Source of the DNA: Nansenia antarctica
Taxonomy: Eukaryota; Chordata; Actinopteri; Argentiniformes; Microstomatidae
Reading direction: 5' to 3'
NCBI GenBank assembly: GCA_963989245.1
Contig: OZ022340.1
Span: 44,462,025 to 44,526,024, forward strand
DNA length: 64,000 bases
Part shown: one piece after another, positions 32,078-42,352 of the stretch
Layout: every line of letters starts with the position of its first letter
Numbering within the stretch: the stretch's first letter is position 1
The notes under the pieces: model-generated
What the model was told of the DNA's origin: nothing
Database searches by the model: none
The model's input: the letters and a program-made list of their open reading frames with translations, nothing else
Made by a program: the position numbers and the translations under genes

Positions 32078-32860
32078 TTAAAAAACAACTTTACAAGCAG
32101 TACAAACAAATTCATTAGGAAACATAATATTAATTGACACACAAGACGAATGGAAAAACTTGAAACACCTCCTGCAGGATACCTGAAGCTCTGGTCGGAT
32201 GGTCCTCCTGCAGATGCAGTGCACACTAACGTCCATAGTGTACACTGACTGGGCCGTGCGTGGACACCGTATGGAGCTGCGGAATGGTTTCAGGTGCTCA
32301 TACTGAAAGCAGGAAAAGAGGTGCTCACGCATATCAGACTGATCAAATTCCTTGCTTGCTGGGTCCTCACCTCTGCAGCATGTGAGACTGTTCGCAATAG
32401 CAAACAGCCCACAGTCTGAGCTGCCTCTCTGCTGCTGGACATCAGGCCACTGCAGAAGGACCTTGGGACCTGAAAAAGAGAGGAGACCTGTTATTTGAGA
32501 AATTAACTCCTCGGTCGACCCGTGACCAGCGGAGTCATAAATGTTAACAGTACCTACCTCGCAGTTGATGTTACTTACCGTAACCCAGTGATTTGAACAA
32601 ACATTTAAAATCTGAACAAACCCCTGGGTTGATGCAGGCACGGAGGAGAGGAGGGAGAGGGACGTTGTGGCGTAGAGGCCTCCTACATGGGGATGTTGAG
32701 CCTGTAAAAGAGCCTGAGCATTGTCAATGGAGAGATCATTCAGCCAACAATTGGGAGTCAGAACGAAAGGCCTAAGCACCTCCAACCCGCTACGTAAAGC
32801 TGGACAGGCCCGCCCCAGCTGAACATCTGTGATGGTGACATCTAGCAGCTGAGATGGTGC
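32078..32860 (-). CDS. Ulp1-type cysteine protease with C-terminal PHD finger (last exon of Ginger gene)
   Basis: The exon starts after an acceptor (tttttAG at 32861-32862) and ends at TAA 32078-32080, 260 codons. The N-terminal part LTPNCWLNDLSIDNAQALL has the W-L-D substrate-side motif of Ulp1/SENP proteases. The catalytic residues are all visible: His in NHWVTVSN, Asp in VNIYDSAGHG, Gln in PDVQQQRG and Cys in SSDCGLFAIA. After about 60 residues a complete C4HC3 PHD-type finger follows (HCICRR, QVSCRRCFKFFHSSC, FVCTAC). The frame needs no ATG here because the exon is internal to the gene. No stop or frameshift is present. The role in transposition is not known; removal of SUMO-like modifiers or chromatin reading is an inference from the domains. 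Confidence 0.85.
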   Translation of the reverse strand, partial: APSQLLDVTITDVQLGRACPALRSGLEVLRPFVLTPNCWLNDLSIDNAQALLQAQHPHVGGLYATTSLSLLSSVPASTQGFVQILNVCSNHWVTVSNINCEVGTVNIYDSAGHGSTEELISQITGLLSFSGPKVLLQWPDVQQQRGSSDCGLFAIANSLTCCRGEDPASKEFDQSDMREHLFSCFQYEHLKPFRSSIRCPRTAQSVYTMDVSVHCICRRTIRPELQVSCRRCFKFFHSSCVSINIMFPNEFVCTACKVVF

Positions 32861-32966
32861 CTAAAAAACATAATGATGTTGGGTTAAAGGGACTGTCATG
32901 TTACAGTACTCAGCCATTGGAATTTTGATTATTTAAAATGAATGAAGCTAGGATTTTTAAGTGTAC

Positions 32967-33798
32967 CTGAAGTGAGTCCCACTCCGGCTCAGAGTTTAGC
33001 GGTTCAGGGTCATCAGAACACACTGGCTCCGGTGGATGGGACACAGCTTTCTGAGTGGGCGGGCAGGCTCGGAATCCTTAAGTCAATCAACAAAACAATT
33101 TTAGAATGACATCTTGTGGTAAAAAAAATTACATTACATTAACTTTAAAATGTGAACTGTATGTTACACTTACTCGTCCGCAGAGGCTTCACTGAGGCAT
33201 AGGGGGTTTTGGTTCCCAGTTGTTGGCCATCCAAGGTCTCCAACTGCACCAAATTGTTGTCCCCAACCTCAGTCACCCTGAAGAAAATATGTATTAATAA
33301 TGGCAAAATTGGACATCACACATCACCCTCTCATTCTGAATATTCTTAAAAGTCTAACATTTACCGGTACGTAGTTGGCCAGTCTGGGTCCATTGTGCCA
33401 CCAGGTCTCCCACGTTTCCTCTCATTCTTCTTCAGGACCTCCATGCCCGGGAGGATCTCAAACCGCTTGGTTCCCTTCTTGATCCTCTTCCGGTAGCTTT
33501 CCCGCTGTTTCTCCTGGGCCTTCTCCACGTTGAGTCGCACCTTGATCGTTGAAGAAAAAGCGAAGCAGCAGAGATTGTAATTCTCTGTTGTGCAGTATAG
33601 CTCTGTATATTGCTGAGGCATTGTTATTGCTTTAGCAGTTACTTAGCATCACTCAGGTGGTTGTTCAGTATATAGTTGTGTAATATCTTTCACCTCGTCA
33701 AAGACCTCCTCATCCTTCTCAGCCCTGGCGTGGAGATAGTCTGCAGCGGTGTCTTCATCAATCTCGTCCACCTCCACAAAAGGACGGTCGCCTGTGAT
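32967..33798 (-). CDS. Ginger gene, linker exons between integrase and protease
   Basis: Four exons with good splice sites: 33694-33798 (ITGDRPFVEVDEIDEDTAAD), 33365-33540 (VRLNVEKAQEKQRESYRKRI, then KRFEILPGMEVLKK), 33177-33277 (VTEVGDNNLVQLETLDGQQL) and 32967-33076 (PPEPVCSDDPEPLNSEPEWD). The second contains the basic coiled-coil-like segment that follows the core in gypsy-type integrases, and FEILPGMEVL...YASVKPLR resembles the small SH3-like barrel of the integrase C-terminus. All introns are GT-AG. Confidence 0.75.
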
Positions 33799-33934
33799 CT
33801 GAAATGAGAGGCAAATAGAGATACGCAATACATACATTTGCATAGAGTTAGTGTTTTATTTTTGTTTATATTGAGAATCAATTTGCAAAACAAATTATAT
33901 ATTATAAGAACAATAATATCAAGAGTTGACATAC

Positions 33935-35425
33935 CTCAGAGGACAGCCGTGGCTCCCGACCGTACATCAGGCGGTAGGGCGAGTACTTGGTGGTGGCCTG
34001 GACGCTGGTGTTATGTGCGAAAAGGATTAACTTAAGGTTGTCCTCCCACCGTTCCTGGTGCCCATCCAGAGATTTCCCGATAGCCCTCTTGAGTGTTTGA
34101 TTGGTCCGCTCGTCCAGTCCGTTGGTCTGGGGATGGTAGGCAGAGGTAATCCGGTGCTTCATCCCCCACTTCTCAAACAAAATCTGGTTGACCTAAAAAA
34201 GAAAGTAAGACAGAAGTCATTAGTTTTGTCCATACAAGTATGTCCATAACTGTTACAAGATCATATGTTTTAGCAAGTACATGACCTTGTTGCAGAACTC
34301 TTTGCCCTGGTCAGTCAGGATGACCTCCGGCGCACCATGGGTGTGGAAGATGTCTATCAGGGCCTGGGATGTTGCCACTGCCGTCTTGTCCTAGCAGTGT
34401 ATACACACAGGATATGGTACTATTATATTAATACTTATAATGTTAATTTTAAGATGAAAATTGGGATACATGGTGATGAACTGTTCAAGTACAATACATT
34501 CAAGTATTTTAAAAAGCATGGTCATGATCATTATATTTGAGAAAACAACACTAAACACAGATATAACACACCTGGATAGGAATGGCCTCCACCCACTTGG
34601 TGAAGAAATCTGTCGCTGTGAGGCAGTAGCGATTGCTATTCTTGGATGAGGCCTTGAACGGTCCGATGAGGTCCACACCTAGCAAGAAAAATGTGTTGGC
34701 ATACTCTAACATTGGACAAGCGGAAGTAAAACATTCACACTAAAAGAGCATACTGAAAGAAAGCATGGTGGGAAACAAGTCAAACCCCAAAAAATTAATT
34801 GGGATATAAAAGTGTAGAACTCACCAATCATGTACCACGGTGAAACAGGCTTGATGCTCTTCAGCTCAGGGGCTTCAGTCTTCACCTTCTCAAACCTCTG
34901 GCAAGCCACGCAGGTACGGACCTTGAAACAATCAGTAAAGTGCAAGTTGAAATGAAATGTGAATGAATGAATATTATCTGTGTGTAAAATATAATCTTGC
35001 TACTGTTTGTAAAACATAAAAACTAACTAAAGAAATAATAGATTTGCTTGCCCAGTCTTTCACATCCTTCACAATGCCAAACCAGAAGAAGCGCAGATTA
35101 ATCTTGTTAATCATGCGCTTCACTCCGAAGTGACCGGCATGGACCTCGGTCAGCACTTTCTCCTTTTCCTCGTCTGACATGATGACCCTCCTTTGTGGCT
35201 GTCCCTTCTTGGGCCGATAATACATGAGACCATCTACAACATCAAAAGGATTAGAGAAAAGAGACCAGGACTTGTTAAATAATGTTTTTTGTTGTTGTTG
35301 TTTTTTTACAGTAGTACACTACTTTATTGCTTTATGGGTTAATTTAACAAATCTTACCCTGAAGCATGTAATTCTCAGCTGCTCTCCGGAGAGCACGCTT
35401 CTTCTCTGCAGACATATCCTCCTGG
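33935..35425 (-). CDS. Ginger transposase, integrase-type, zinc domain and DDE core exons
   Basis: Exons, 5' to 3' on minus: about 35358-35425, 35052-35233, 34825-34921, 34572-34678, 34286-34390, 33935-34192. The first two give the H2C2 zinc domain (HAGHFGVKRM...; Cys pair in TCVACQRF). The DDE core has Asp in IGVDLIGPFKAS, Asp in ILTDQGKEFC and Glu in NGLDERTNQT, with 35 residues between the second Asp and the Glu, the D,D(35)E spacing. Codons join across every intron. The intron after exon 35052-35233 uses a GC donor (TGG|GCAAGC); the others are GT-AG. The gene's 5' exon(s) upstream of 35425 were not resolved. KRBA2- and GIN1-type host genes have the same domain, but the TIRs show this is the transposon's own gene. 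Confidence 0.82.
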
Positions 35426-35749
35426 GCTTTGGACAGATATAAGAAAATTTCACTGTGGCTAGTATAGGATGCCATATCTATTATCTGATATGTATACTAA
35501 TTGTGTATATATATATATATATTAATAGTAGTTCTAGTAGTTCTCTGTAGTAGCAGGTGTGTCGTGTAGCAGGTGTTTCGTCGTGCGGCAGCAGAGCAAA
35601 ATGGTGGAGTAAAGTGCGGAGGATTAAACACAGCGCACTAGAATGACGTCACAGTCACCACCTGGTCCTGACACGTTCTAAACGATTATTGATTGATTGA
35701 CACACCACCACCACAACCTTTAGACTTGCCTAAGAGAGAAACAAATGAC

Positions 35750-35874
35750 GGGCCGGTTTCACAGACAAGGCTTAAGCCTAGTCCTGGACTAAATCACACT
35801 TTCAATGTAAAATCTCCATTGAAGATGCTTTTTAGTCCAGGATTAGGCTTAAGCCTTGTCTGTGAAACTGGCCC
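35750..35874. mobile_element. Foldback MITE in the Ginger 5' region
   Basis: gggccggtttcacagacaag and cttgtctgtgaaactggccc are inverted ends; the inner ggcttaagcctagtcctgga is also mirrored. A 125-bp near-perfect hairpin typical of fish PIF/Harbinger-like MITEs. It lies upstream of the resolved Ginger exons and may have separated the promoter from the gene. Confidence 0.8.
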
Positions 35875-35960
35875 ATAAAGTTATAAAAATGCAGGGCTTC
35901 ATTCTTGTTGACAATGTTTACTTTGATTTTTTTTTCTTTTCTTGGATACAATGTTTACTG

Positions 35961-36080
35961 TAGTAAAAAAGAGTGTGTGTGTCTAGGAGTGTGTGTCTAG
36001 GACAGTGTGTGTCTAGGACAGTGTGTGTCTAGGAGTGTGTGTGACTAGGAGTGTGTGTGACTAGGACAGTGTGTGTCTAG
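35961..36080. repeat. gtgtgtctaggag minisatellite
   Basis: Irregular repeats of agtgtgtgtctagga and agtgtgtgtgactagga, unit about 16-19 bases, six to seven copies. Confidence 0.85.
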
Positions 36081-36231
36081 GAGTAGAGAGTGAAACGTGG
36101 GCTTAAACACGACTAGACTAGTGTGATCATGTAGTCATATTACTGTGTTAGTAGAAATGATGCGTCTACTACTCTACACAGTGGTTAGTGAAACTGGACC
36201 AGTCCGTGTGTGTCGCGAGTATTGAACTTGA

Positions 36232-36373
36232 GGCTGCGTTCGTAAATTCGCTCTGAGAGCCCCGGAGCGCACACTGGGTTCAACGTCATAAAGGGACCAA
36301 GTCATTTGATTGGACAAGAGGCATTCCGTGAGTGCTGATCAGATTTCCAGAGCGTATTTACGAACGCGCCCTG
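36232..36373. mobile_element. Short TIR MITE in the Ginger 5' region
   Basis: ggctgcgttcgtaaattcgc tctg and cagagcgtatttacgaacgc gccc are inverted ends about 140 bp apart. Gcgttcgtaaat-type ends are common in fish hAT MITEs. Confidence 0.65.
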
Positions 36374-36506
36374 GCTGTCACCCGAACACCGCGAGCTAGC
36401 GTAGTGTAGTGTAGTATAGGATGCGTAGTGTAGTGTAGTGTAGGATGGAGAGAGAGAGGAGAAGCCTCTCTATGTGTTACCTATGTCCAGTGTACTAGAA
36501 CCACTC

Positions 36507-37024
36507 TAACAGGAGTGTTTGTCCGTGAATAACACCGGCTATGCCCGGGGTAGAAACACAAGACTATAGCTGGATAAGGTCTACAGGTCTACACGGTCAT
36601 TTTAAGCGGTCGACCAGCACTCTACGACCACGGGAAGTCATGTTAAAAGTGAAGATACTTCTGTTAAACTAAGCTAAGCTAAACATCGCTAATCGCTAAC
36701 TCCCTCCTGGGCTTAAAGTGACAAGTAATAACGTTGTGAAAAAAACCGTCAGATCAGATAGATATAAGGGTTATTTTGATAAACCGGATACATTTTGTGA
36801 ATATATATGGTTACTTTCTCGCCTGAAAACATATTAAAACTTCATAAAATGACATATTAACACTTGTAGAGCCAAATTAAAGCTTTTCGCTAAACGGAGG
36901 TTTCAAAAACACTAGACTGACGCGTCACAGTCGCCAGCTGGTCGTGACGCGTGCCAGCTGGTCGTGACGCGTTAGGTTGTGACGCGTGCACACGATTTGG
37001 CAGTGCACACGATTTGGCATGACA
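36507..37024. repeat. Right TIR of the Ginger-like element
   Basis: About 518 bp, inverse of 30380-30877. For the minus-strand gene this TIR is upstream, so promoter and 5' UTR should lie here or just inside. A diverged relative of its inner half is found at 63725-63870. Confidence 0.95.
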
Positions 37025-37047
37025 GCGCCGTTGTTGCTTTTGCTCGC

Positions 37048-37890
37048 ATTGATTGATTGATTGAAAACGTTATTAGAAGATTTGCAGAAGTAGGTACATG
37101 AAAGTACATATTACATACAAGGTCAACTAAAAGGATAAAAACCCAAGAAAGCCACTGGCTTATTTCAATTGGGGTCCTTGATTTTCAATTCATCGTTACA
37201 TGTAAGACAGACAGGAAAAAAAAAAAACTAGTACTATCTACAAGATAATACAGACAAATAACTATTACTATCTACAAGATAAAAATACATCCATCATGGG
37301 AAGAACAATACTAGATATACAATACAACAAAACATCAGGTATGTACAGCGGGTAGGACAGGTGGGGACATACACCACAGGTGGGGGCGGGGGACAAAACA
37401 CAAAGTATGTACAGTGGGTAGTTCGGGTCTTTTAATCTGATTTTTGATTTAGAGGGTCCAGTTACGGATTGCAGCCTCCTGTAAATGTTTTTTGAGAGTG
37501 GTTTTGAAGGTGGGCAGTGTTTTGCACTCCTTTAAGATTATAGGAAGGGCGTTCCACATTTTTACTGCATAGTTTGCAAACGAGTTTAACCCCTTGTTTG
37601 TGGTGCAACGCGGTTGAACGTGGTTCGTGGAGCTTCCTCTGGTGTTGTATGTGTGGACGTTGTTCACTTTTTGGAAGTATGTTGACAGGTACTTGGGTGT
37701 CTTTGTGGTGTAGCGTATCTTGAAGACCAGGCCCAGTGCAAGCTGCTGCACTCTGTCAACTACTCGTAGCCAATCAAGGCTCAAAAAATGAGCAGCGGTT
37801 AGATGTGTCCTAGGGTTGAGGCCTAGCAGAAGCCTAACCAGTTTATTTTGGCATCTACGTAGGTTTACTAGGAACGCCACAGGTTTTCTC
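37048..37890 (-). mobile_element. LINE 3' fragment (C-terminus, 3' UTR, (AATC)n tail)
   Basis: The minus ORF 37449-37880 encodes a LINE C-terminus: LRRCQNKLVRLLLGLNPRTH, LDWLRVVDRVQQLALGLVFK and KMWNALPIILKECKTLPTFK. The plus strand begins attgattgattgattg at 37048, which is the 3' tail. The 5' side is truncated near 37890. L2/CR1-like wording; a different subfamily from LINE B. Confidence 0.8.
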
Positions 37891-38261
37891 GTTCCAACGT
37901 TAAGTTACAGGTCGAATCCGCGGCACCGTTTAGCGTGCAGGCTGGGCAGATTTTGGAGCCCCCTAGCAACACATTTTGATTGGATAAAAGCTCTAACATA
38001 AAGGCCAGCCCTCCAAATCTCAATCGGAGACTGGAAGCAGCGCAACCAAGAGGAAAGCTATGAAATGAAGAGAATAGACTATGGGGAATCATTAATACAT
38101 ATTTGTGGAAAAAATATATTAAAATAAAATGTATATTCTGATGATGTTTAGGCCAGCAGAGAAGGCCTTGCTGGCCCTGACGGCACACCACTGATTTCTA
38201 GTAACAAGGCTGATGGAAATAGGCAGGTGGGTCGTCAGGCAGGCGGGAGGTCAGGCAGGAA

Positions 38262-38698
38262 ACTGTATCCAGGTCTTGTCCTTTCTCCAGGACTCAGTCT
38301 CAGAAAAATATTTTTCGAATTGCCATTCAAGTGCCTCCAAGTGATTACCAATTGCGCGTTTCACGTCAGGCGAGATCACCGCGGAATCCGCCAACTCCTC
38401 CACTGATGGAAACATGGAGATGTTATCTCCCCTGACGCGCTCTCTCCATCTTTTCGTTTTTTTCAGTAAGCCTTCCATCTTATCATACAGCTGAATGGCG
38501 TGTGTATTGCGGCCCTGCATAGAACTGTTCAGTCGGTTCAACTCTGCGAAAACGTCCGCCAGATATGCCAGTTTAAAGACCCAGGCATTGTCGATGAAAT
38601 GCGCAGCCAGCTCCGCGCGGTTTTGGCCAATTAGAAATCCGTGGATAGCTGTGCGTAATTCAAATACTCGCGCCAATACTGATCCACGGGAAAGCCAT
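38262..38698 (-). pseudogene. hAT transposase, third segment of the 29426-50929 element
   Basis: Open from WLSRGSVLARVFELR-like codons near 38695 through GQNRAELAAHFIDNAWVFKL, LNRLNSSMQGRNTHAIQLYD and EALEWQFEKYFSETESWRKD. It contains the helical region that is deleted in the 9319-9939 copy. It stops after KTWIQFPA where foreign sequence (LTR-like) begins. Confidence 0.88.
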
Positions 38699-39309
38699 GG
38701 TCCGTGTAAATATTGTCAGTTCGATATTCCTTTTGAAAACGAAAACGGATTGACTTATCAGCTCGATATTCCTTTTGAAAACGAAGACGGCGTGAGTATA
38801 ACAGCAGTTGATTTTCTATTTCCAGAACATAAACAAGAACAGAGATGATCACGTGTATGTTTTGTCAATTCCATTTTCCTTTTGAAAACGAAAACGGATT
38901 GACTTGTCAGTGACGTAGGTGGGCGTTGACAAGGAGGGGGTTTGTTCGAGGTGTTAACGTTACTTTGGGTGTTTTTGTGTGGATTAATTTAGCTTTATTT
39001 CTGCTATGTAAACTACTTCCTTATGAATAAATACGTTAGATTATACGCTATAGTGTTATATCAAGTCAATAACAATAATAATAATAATAATAATAATAAT
39101 GCCAAGTCAATAACATTCCAGCTGAACCTTCTAATGTCTTAACGTCTGCCTCTGTGTGGTCTATATTTTCAGACAACCACCAATCTCTCCTCACTACACT
39201 GTCTGAGGCCCCATCTATCATAGGGGTTAGACTCCTAACCCTGTCTGCAAGTGGACTCTGAAGGTCCTGTGTAAAGGTGAGACATGGAGAAAGGCATGGA
39301 CACACACAG

Positions 39310-39354
<45 letters not shown>

Positions 39355-40213
39355 TGATTGCATACACAATGTTTACATTTGTAAAGCACTAATGTCTATT
39401 CCATGAAGATAAGAGTCTGAGGAGGGAATCATCATCAATGCTTCTCTCCTCTGCTTGTCTGACAGCTCCCAATAGCAGGTCATGTGGTGCAGAGGATTCA
39501 GGTGAAGAACAGTCACAAGCAGAGCTGTAGATCATCAGCAGCAGCCAAGGGAGAGCCTTCTTCTTCCTCCATCTCTTGCAGAGCAGAGCAGAATGGCTAC
39601 TCTTATTCTCAATAAGTCTTTGAAATAATAATAATAATTATAATAATTATATAATTAATAATAATAATAATAAGCCTTTGAAAGTAATCATGAAGTTCAC
39701 ATCCCACTGGGCAAACCATGTAATATTAAGAATTTCCATCGAGCTGTACTCTCCCACCAGATTACTTTTATTTGACTATTACTCACCACAAAAGCATTCA
39801 TACATCGTTTTTCATTTGAACTCAGCATTTACTTGAATATATTTTGTTTGCAATCTTATTTATTGCAATTTCATCTGTTGTAGTGTGGGAAATGTAGTTC
39901 ATGTTTAATTCACATTACATGGGACCCCTCACCTTGGTCACAATCTCTTTGATTCTCCACCATTGAGATAAAGGAATTCAGAGTATGTATAAACTACCAT
40001 GGCAATAAACTGATTCTGATTTAAGCTTGTAGGCTGCAGTTTTTCAGACAACCTGCTACACTAGGCTATGGCTAGTGCACTCTTACGCTAAGTAGTGTGT
40101 AGTAATGTATGTAAATGTATAATAAATCCACTTATTTTTTTACAGAGTAATGTATTTTATTTATTCCGTAATAAACCAGTTTGATTATTTCCTGCTCTGC
40201 AGTTACTGGGCTC

Positions 40214-40420
40214 TCAGAGGAGCCGGATGACCTCCAGCACCTCTGATAGCCCAGTAACTGTAACAATTTTGTCACTGGTTATGGCAGACCTGCATTTTAT
40301 GCAGTGCGGGCTTGTTTCCATGGCCTGGTTCACACAGGCCTGGCAGCCAACCAGGCTGCGGCAGCACAATGCCATTGTTGGCACCTGCATCAGACCTGTA
40401 ACAAGTAAAACAGACAACAT
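40214..40420 (-). CDS. RING-like zinc-finger exon in the unclassified element
   Basis: 68 codons; VPTMALCCRSLVGCQACVNQ then SPHCIKCRSAITSDK carries the second half of a RING-type pattern (C-C...C-x2-C...H-C-x2-C). The stop is at 40214-40216. An upstream exon providing the first Cys pair would be expected but was not resolved. The last 25 codons overlap an imperfect inverted repeat: ccagtaactg flanks 40200-40260 in both orientations. If expressed, it might be a RING-type ubiquitin ligase fragment; that is inference from the cysteine spacing only. Confidence 0.45.
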   Translation of the reverse strand: MLSVLLVTGLMQVPTMALCCRSLVGCQACVNQAMETSPHCIKCRSAITSDKIVTVTGLSEVLEVIRLL

Positions 40421-40967
40421 AGTACATCTTAGTACATTCAGTCCAACTGACTACTACTGCACACTCTATCACCTGGGCCAACACCAGATAACACTTGAAG
40501 AACACCCTGTCAATATGATAGACGATGACAATTGACTCTTGCTTATATGATAACAGCTGACTCTGCACAACTGTATACTTCAATGTTATTTAATTGCACT
40601 GCCTATATCACACATACAGACACACTGTGATTGGATGGGAAGTAGAACAAGATCAAATTGAGAGACTGCTAGACTACAGATAATAAATCACCAGTTTGGA
40701 TGTGCACCTTGGACTGGAAACTGGAAAGACGAACTAATTAGTGCTGATCAAAGCAGTGACAAGAATTCCAATTTACCTGTACCTGCACTAGTTATTGGCA
40801 AGAATAAACTTTTGATTTCTATTTATAAGCTGGGCAGATGTGTAGGAGTTTCACCTTGAAGCCTATTCTAGGCCGGAATTCAAATCTCTTTATCACTTGC
40901 ACTTTTTGCTTGATAGTACACCTGTTTGATGAAAATGTCAGACAGTGTAGTGAGGAGAGATTGGTGG

Positions 40968-41606
40968 TAGGGCTGGGCAAACGATCAACATTTTTTTTTC
41001 GATAATCGTAACGAATTAACGATCAAATTATATTATTTTAAATAAATTTAAAAATCGGGGGAAAAAATAGGGCAGAAATAACAAGCATGTTTTCCTTGGG
41101 GAAAAAACTTTATTTGTGTTGCTATTGCACACATTCATTCATTCACATCCAAACTAGACACTACAGTCAGATAACAATCCTCTTAAACAAGGCAGTGAGT
41201 AGCCTAAATTGTTTAACTTAAAAACACATTTTACGTTATAAATAAAAATATAGAAAATAAGTAACTCACCATAGGAGCAGTAAAAAAACAGTTACTCACA
41301 AATAGGAGGATGACTGAAAACGTTAGTGTCCTTAAGAGCGTCCAGCTTAACTTAAATTTAAACTCCAGCGAGAGACTGTAGGCGGCAGGCCTCCTGGTTC
41401 TTGTTCAGAAAGATGATCATGTTAACATGTTCAGGGGTGAGAGACGAACGCAATCTGGTGACACGTGGACAAACTAATTTCCATTATTATTATTCAAAAA
41501 AATATATAATATATATATATTAATGATTATCGATAAAAATATTTTGTGATCGACCAAGACCTTATCGATCAATTAATCGATCATCGATCATTGATGCCCA
41601 CCCCTA
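40968..41606. mobile_element. hAT MITE inserted in the right arm of the long-TIR element
   Basis: Starts tagggctgggcaaacgatca and ends gatgcccacccc ta; 8-bp TSD ATTGGTGG at 40960-40967 and 41607-41614. Removing it restores continuity with the left arm (ctctcctcactacactgtct). The subterminal regions carry gatcgat-type repeats. No coding. Confidence 0.9.
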
Positions 41607-41810
41607 ATTGGTGGTTGTCTGAAAATATAGACCAACACAGAGGCAGACGTTAAGACATTAGAAGGTTCAGCTGGAATGTTATTGACTTGGCATTATTATT
41701 ATTATTATTATTATTGTTATTGACTTGGCATATTGAGCCTACATAAGGTTAATACGGTTTCTAGCTATCATTGTTAATCATTGCGTCCAAGCCATGGTGC
41801 TTGTTAAAGC

Positions 41811-42352
41811 TAAATTAATCCACACCAAAACACCCAAAGTAACGTTAACACCTCTATTATGAATACATATAACACTATAGCGTATAATCTAACGTATTTA
41901 TTCATAAGGAAGTAGTTTACATAGCAGAAATAAAGCTAAATTAATCCACACCAAAACACCCAAAGTAACGTTAACACCTCTATTATGAATACATATAACA
42001 CTATAGCGTATAATCTAACGTATTTATTCATAAGGAAGTAGTTTACATAGCAGAAATAAAGCTAAATTAATCCACACCAAAACACCCAAAGTAACGTTAA
42101 CACCTCTATTATGAATACATATAACACTATAGCGTATAATCTAACGTATTTATTCATAAGGAAGTAGTTTACATAGCAGAAATAAAGCTAAATTAATCCA
42201 CACCAAAACACCCAAAGTAACGTTAACACCTCTATTATGAATACATATAACACTATAGCGTATAATCTAACGTATTTATTCATAAGGAAGTAGTTTACAT
42301 AGCAGAAATAAAGCTAAATTAATCCACACCAAAAACCCAAAGTAACGTTAAC
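41811..42352. repeat. 126-bp tandem repeat, four full copies plus a part
   Basis: Copies beginning taaattaatccacaccaaaa start at 41811, 41937, 42063, 42189 and 42315, a spacing of exactly 126 each. Copies are nearly identical. The left arm of the same element (about 38950-39065) carries only one copy, so the expansion occurred in the right arm alone. Confidence 0.97.

Larger units (their letters stand above)
30380..37024 (-). mobile_element. Ginger-like DNA transposon with long TIRs and intron-rich gene
   Basis: The element is 6645 bp. It starts TGTCATGCCAAATCGTG at 30380 and ends with its inverted copy at 37024. TIRs are about 498 bp (30380-30877) and 518 bp (36507-37024); the right one has an extra 20-bp cgtgccagctggtcgtgacg unit. 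A 4-bp GCGC flanks both ends (30376-30379, 37025-37028). TGTNR ends and 4-bp TSDs are features described for Ginger elements, DNA transposons whose transposase resembles gypsy integrases. The minus strand encodes an integrase-type transposase in many exons, then a Ulp1-type protease with a PHD finger. No reverse transcriptase is present, which argues against an LTR element. Confidence 0.85.
29640..38193 (-). mobile_element. hAT transposon (TTF/ZMYM-like) hosting the Ginger-like element
   Basis: Left end cagtggcgggcggtgcattt and right end, reverse-complemented, cagtggtgtgccgtcagggc, share inner taggcctt-like motifs. The 8-bp TSD ATTTCTAG is present at 29632-29639 and 38194-38201. A transposase fragment remains at 29875-30183 (minus). 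Two later insertions sit inside: the Ginger-like element (30380-37024) and a LINE 3' piece (37048-37890). The outer parts 37895-38193 are otherwise non-coding. Confidence 0.9.

Noticed and set aside
32078..35425. A domesticated host gene of the KRBA2/GIN1/SENP type
   Set aside because: The gene is enclosed by long TIRs with a TSD, inside another transposon, so it belongs to the mobile element.
37868..38191. 107-codon minus ORF at the right end of the inner hAT
   Set aside because: Composition and position (over the TIR) suggest chance; no hAT motif in it.
41811..42352. Regularly spaced repeats resembling a CRISPR array
   Set aside because: The whole 126-bp unit is repeated with no variable spacers, and the genome is eukaryotic.
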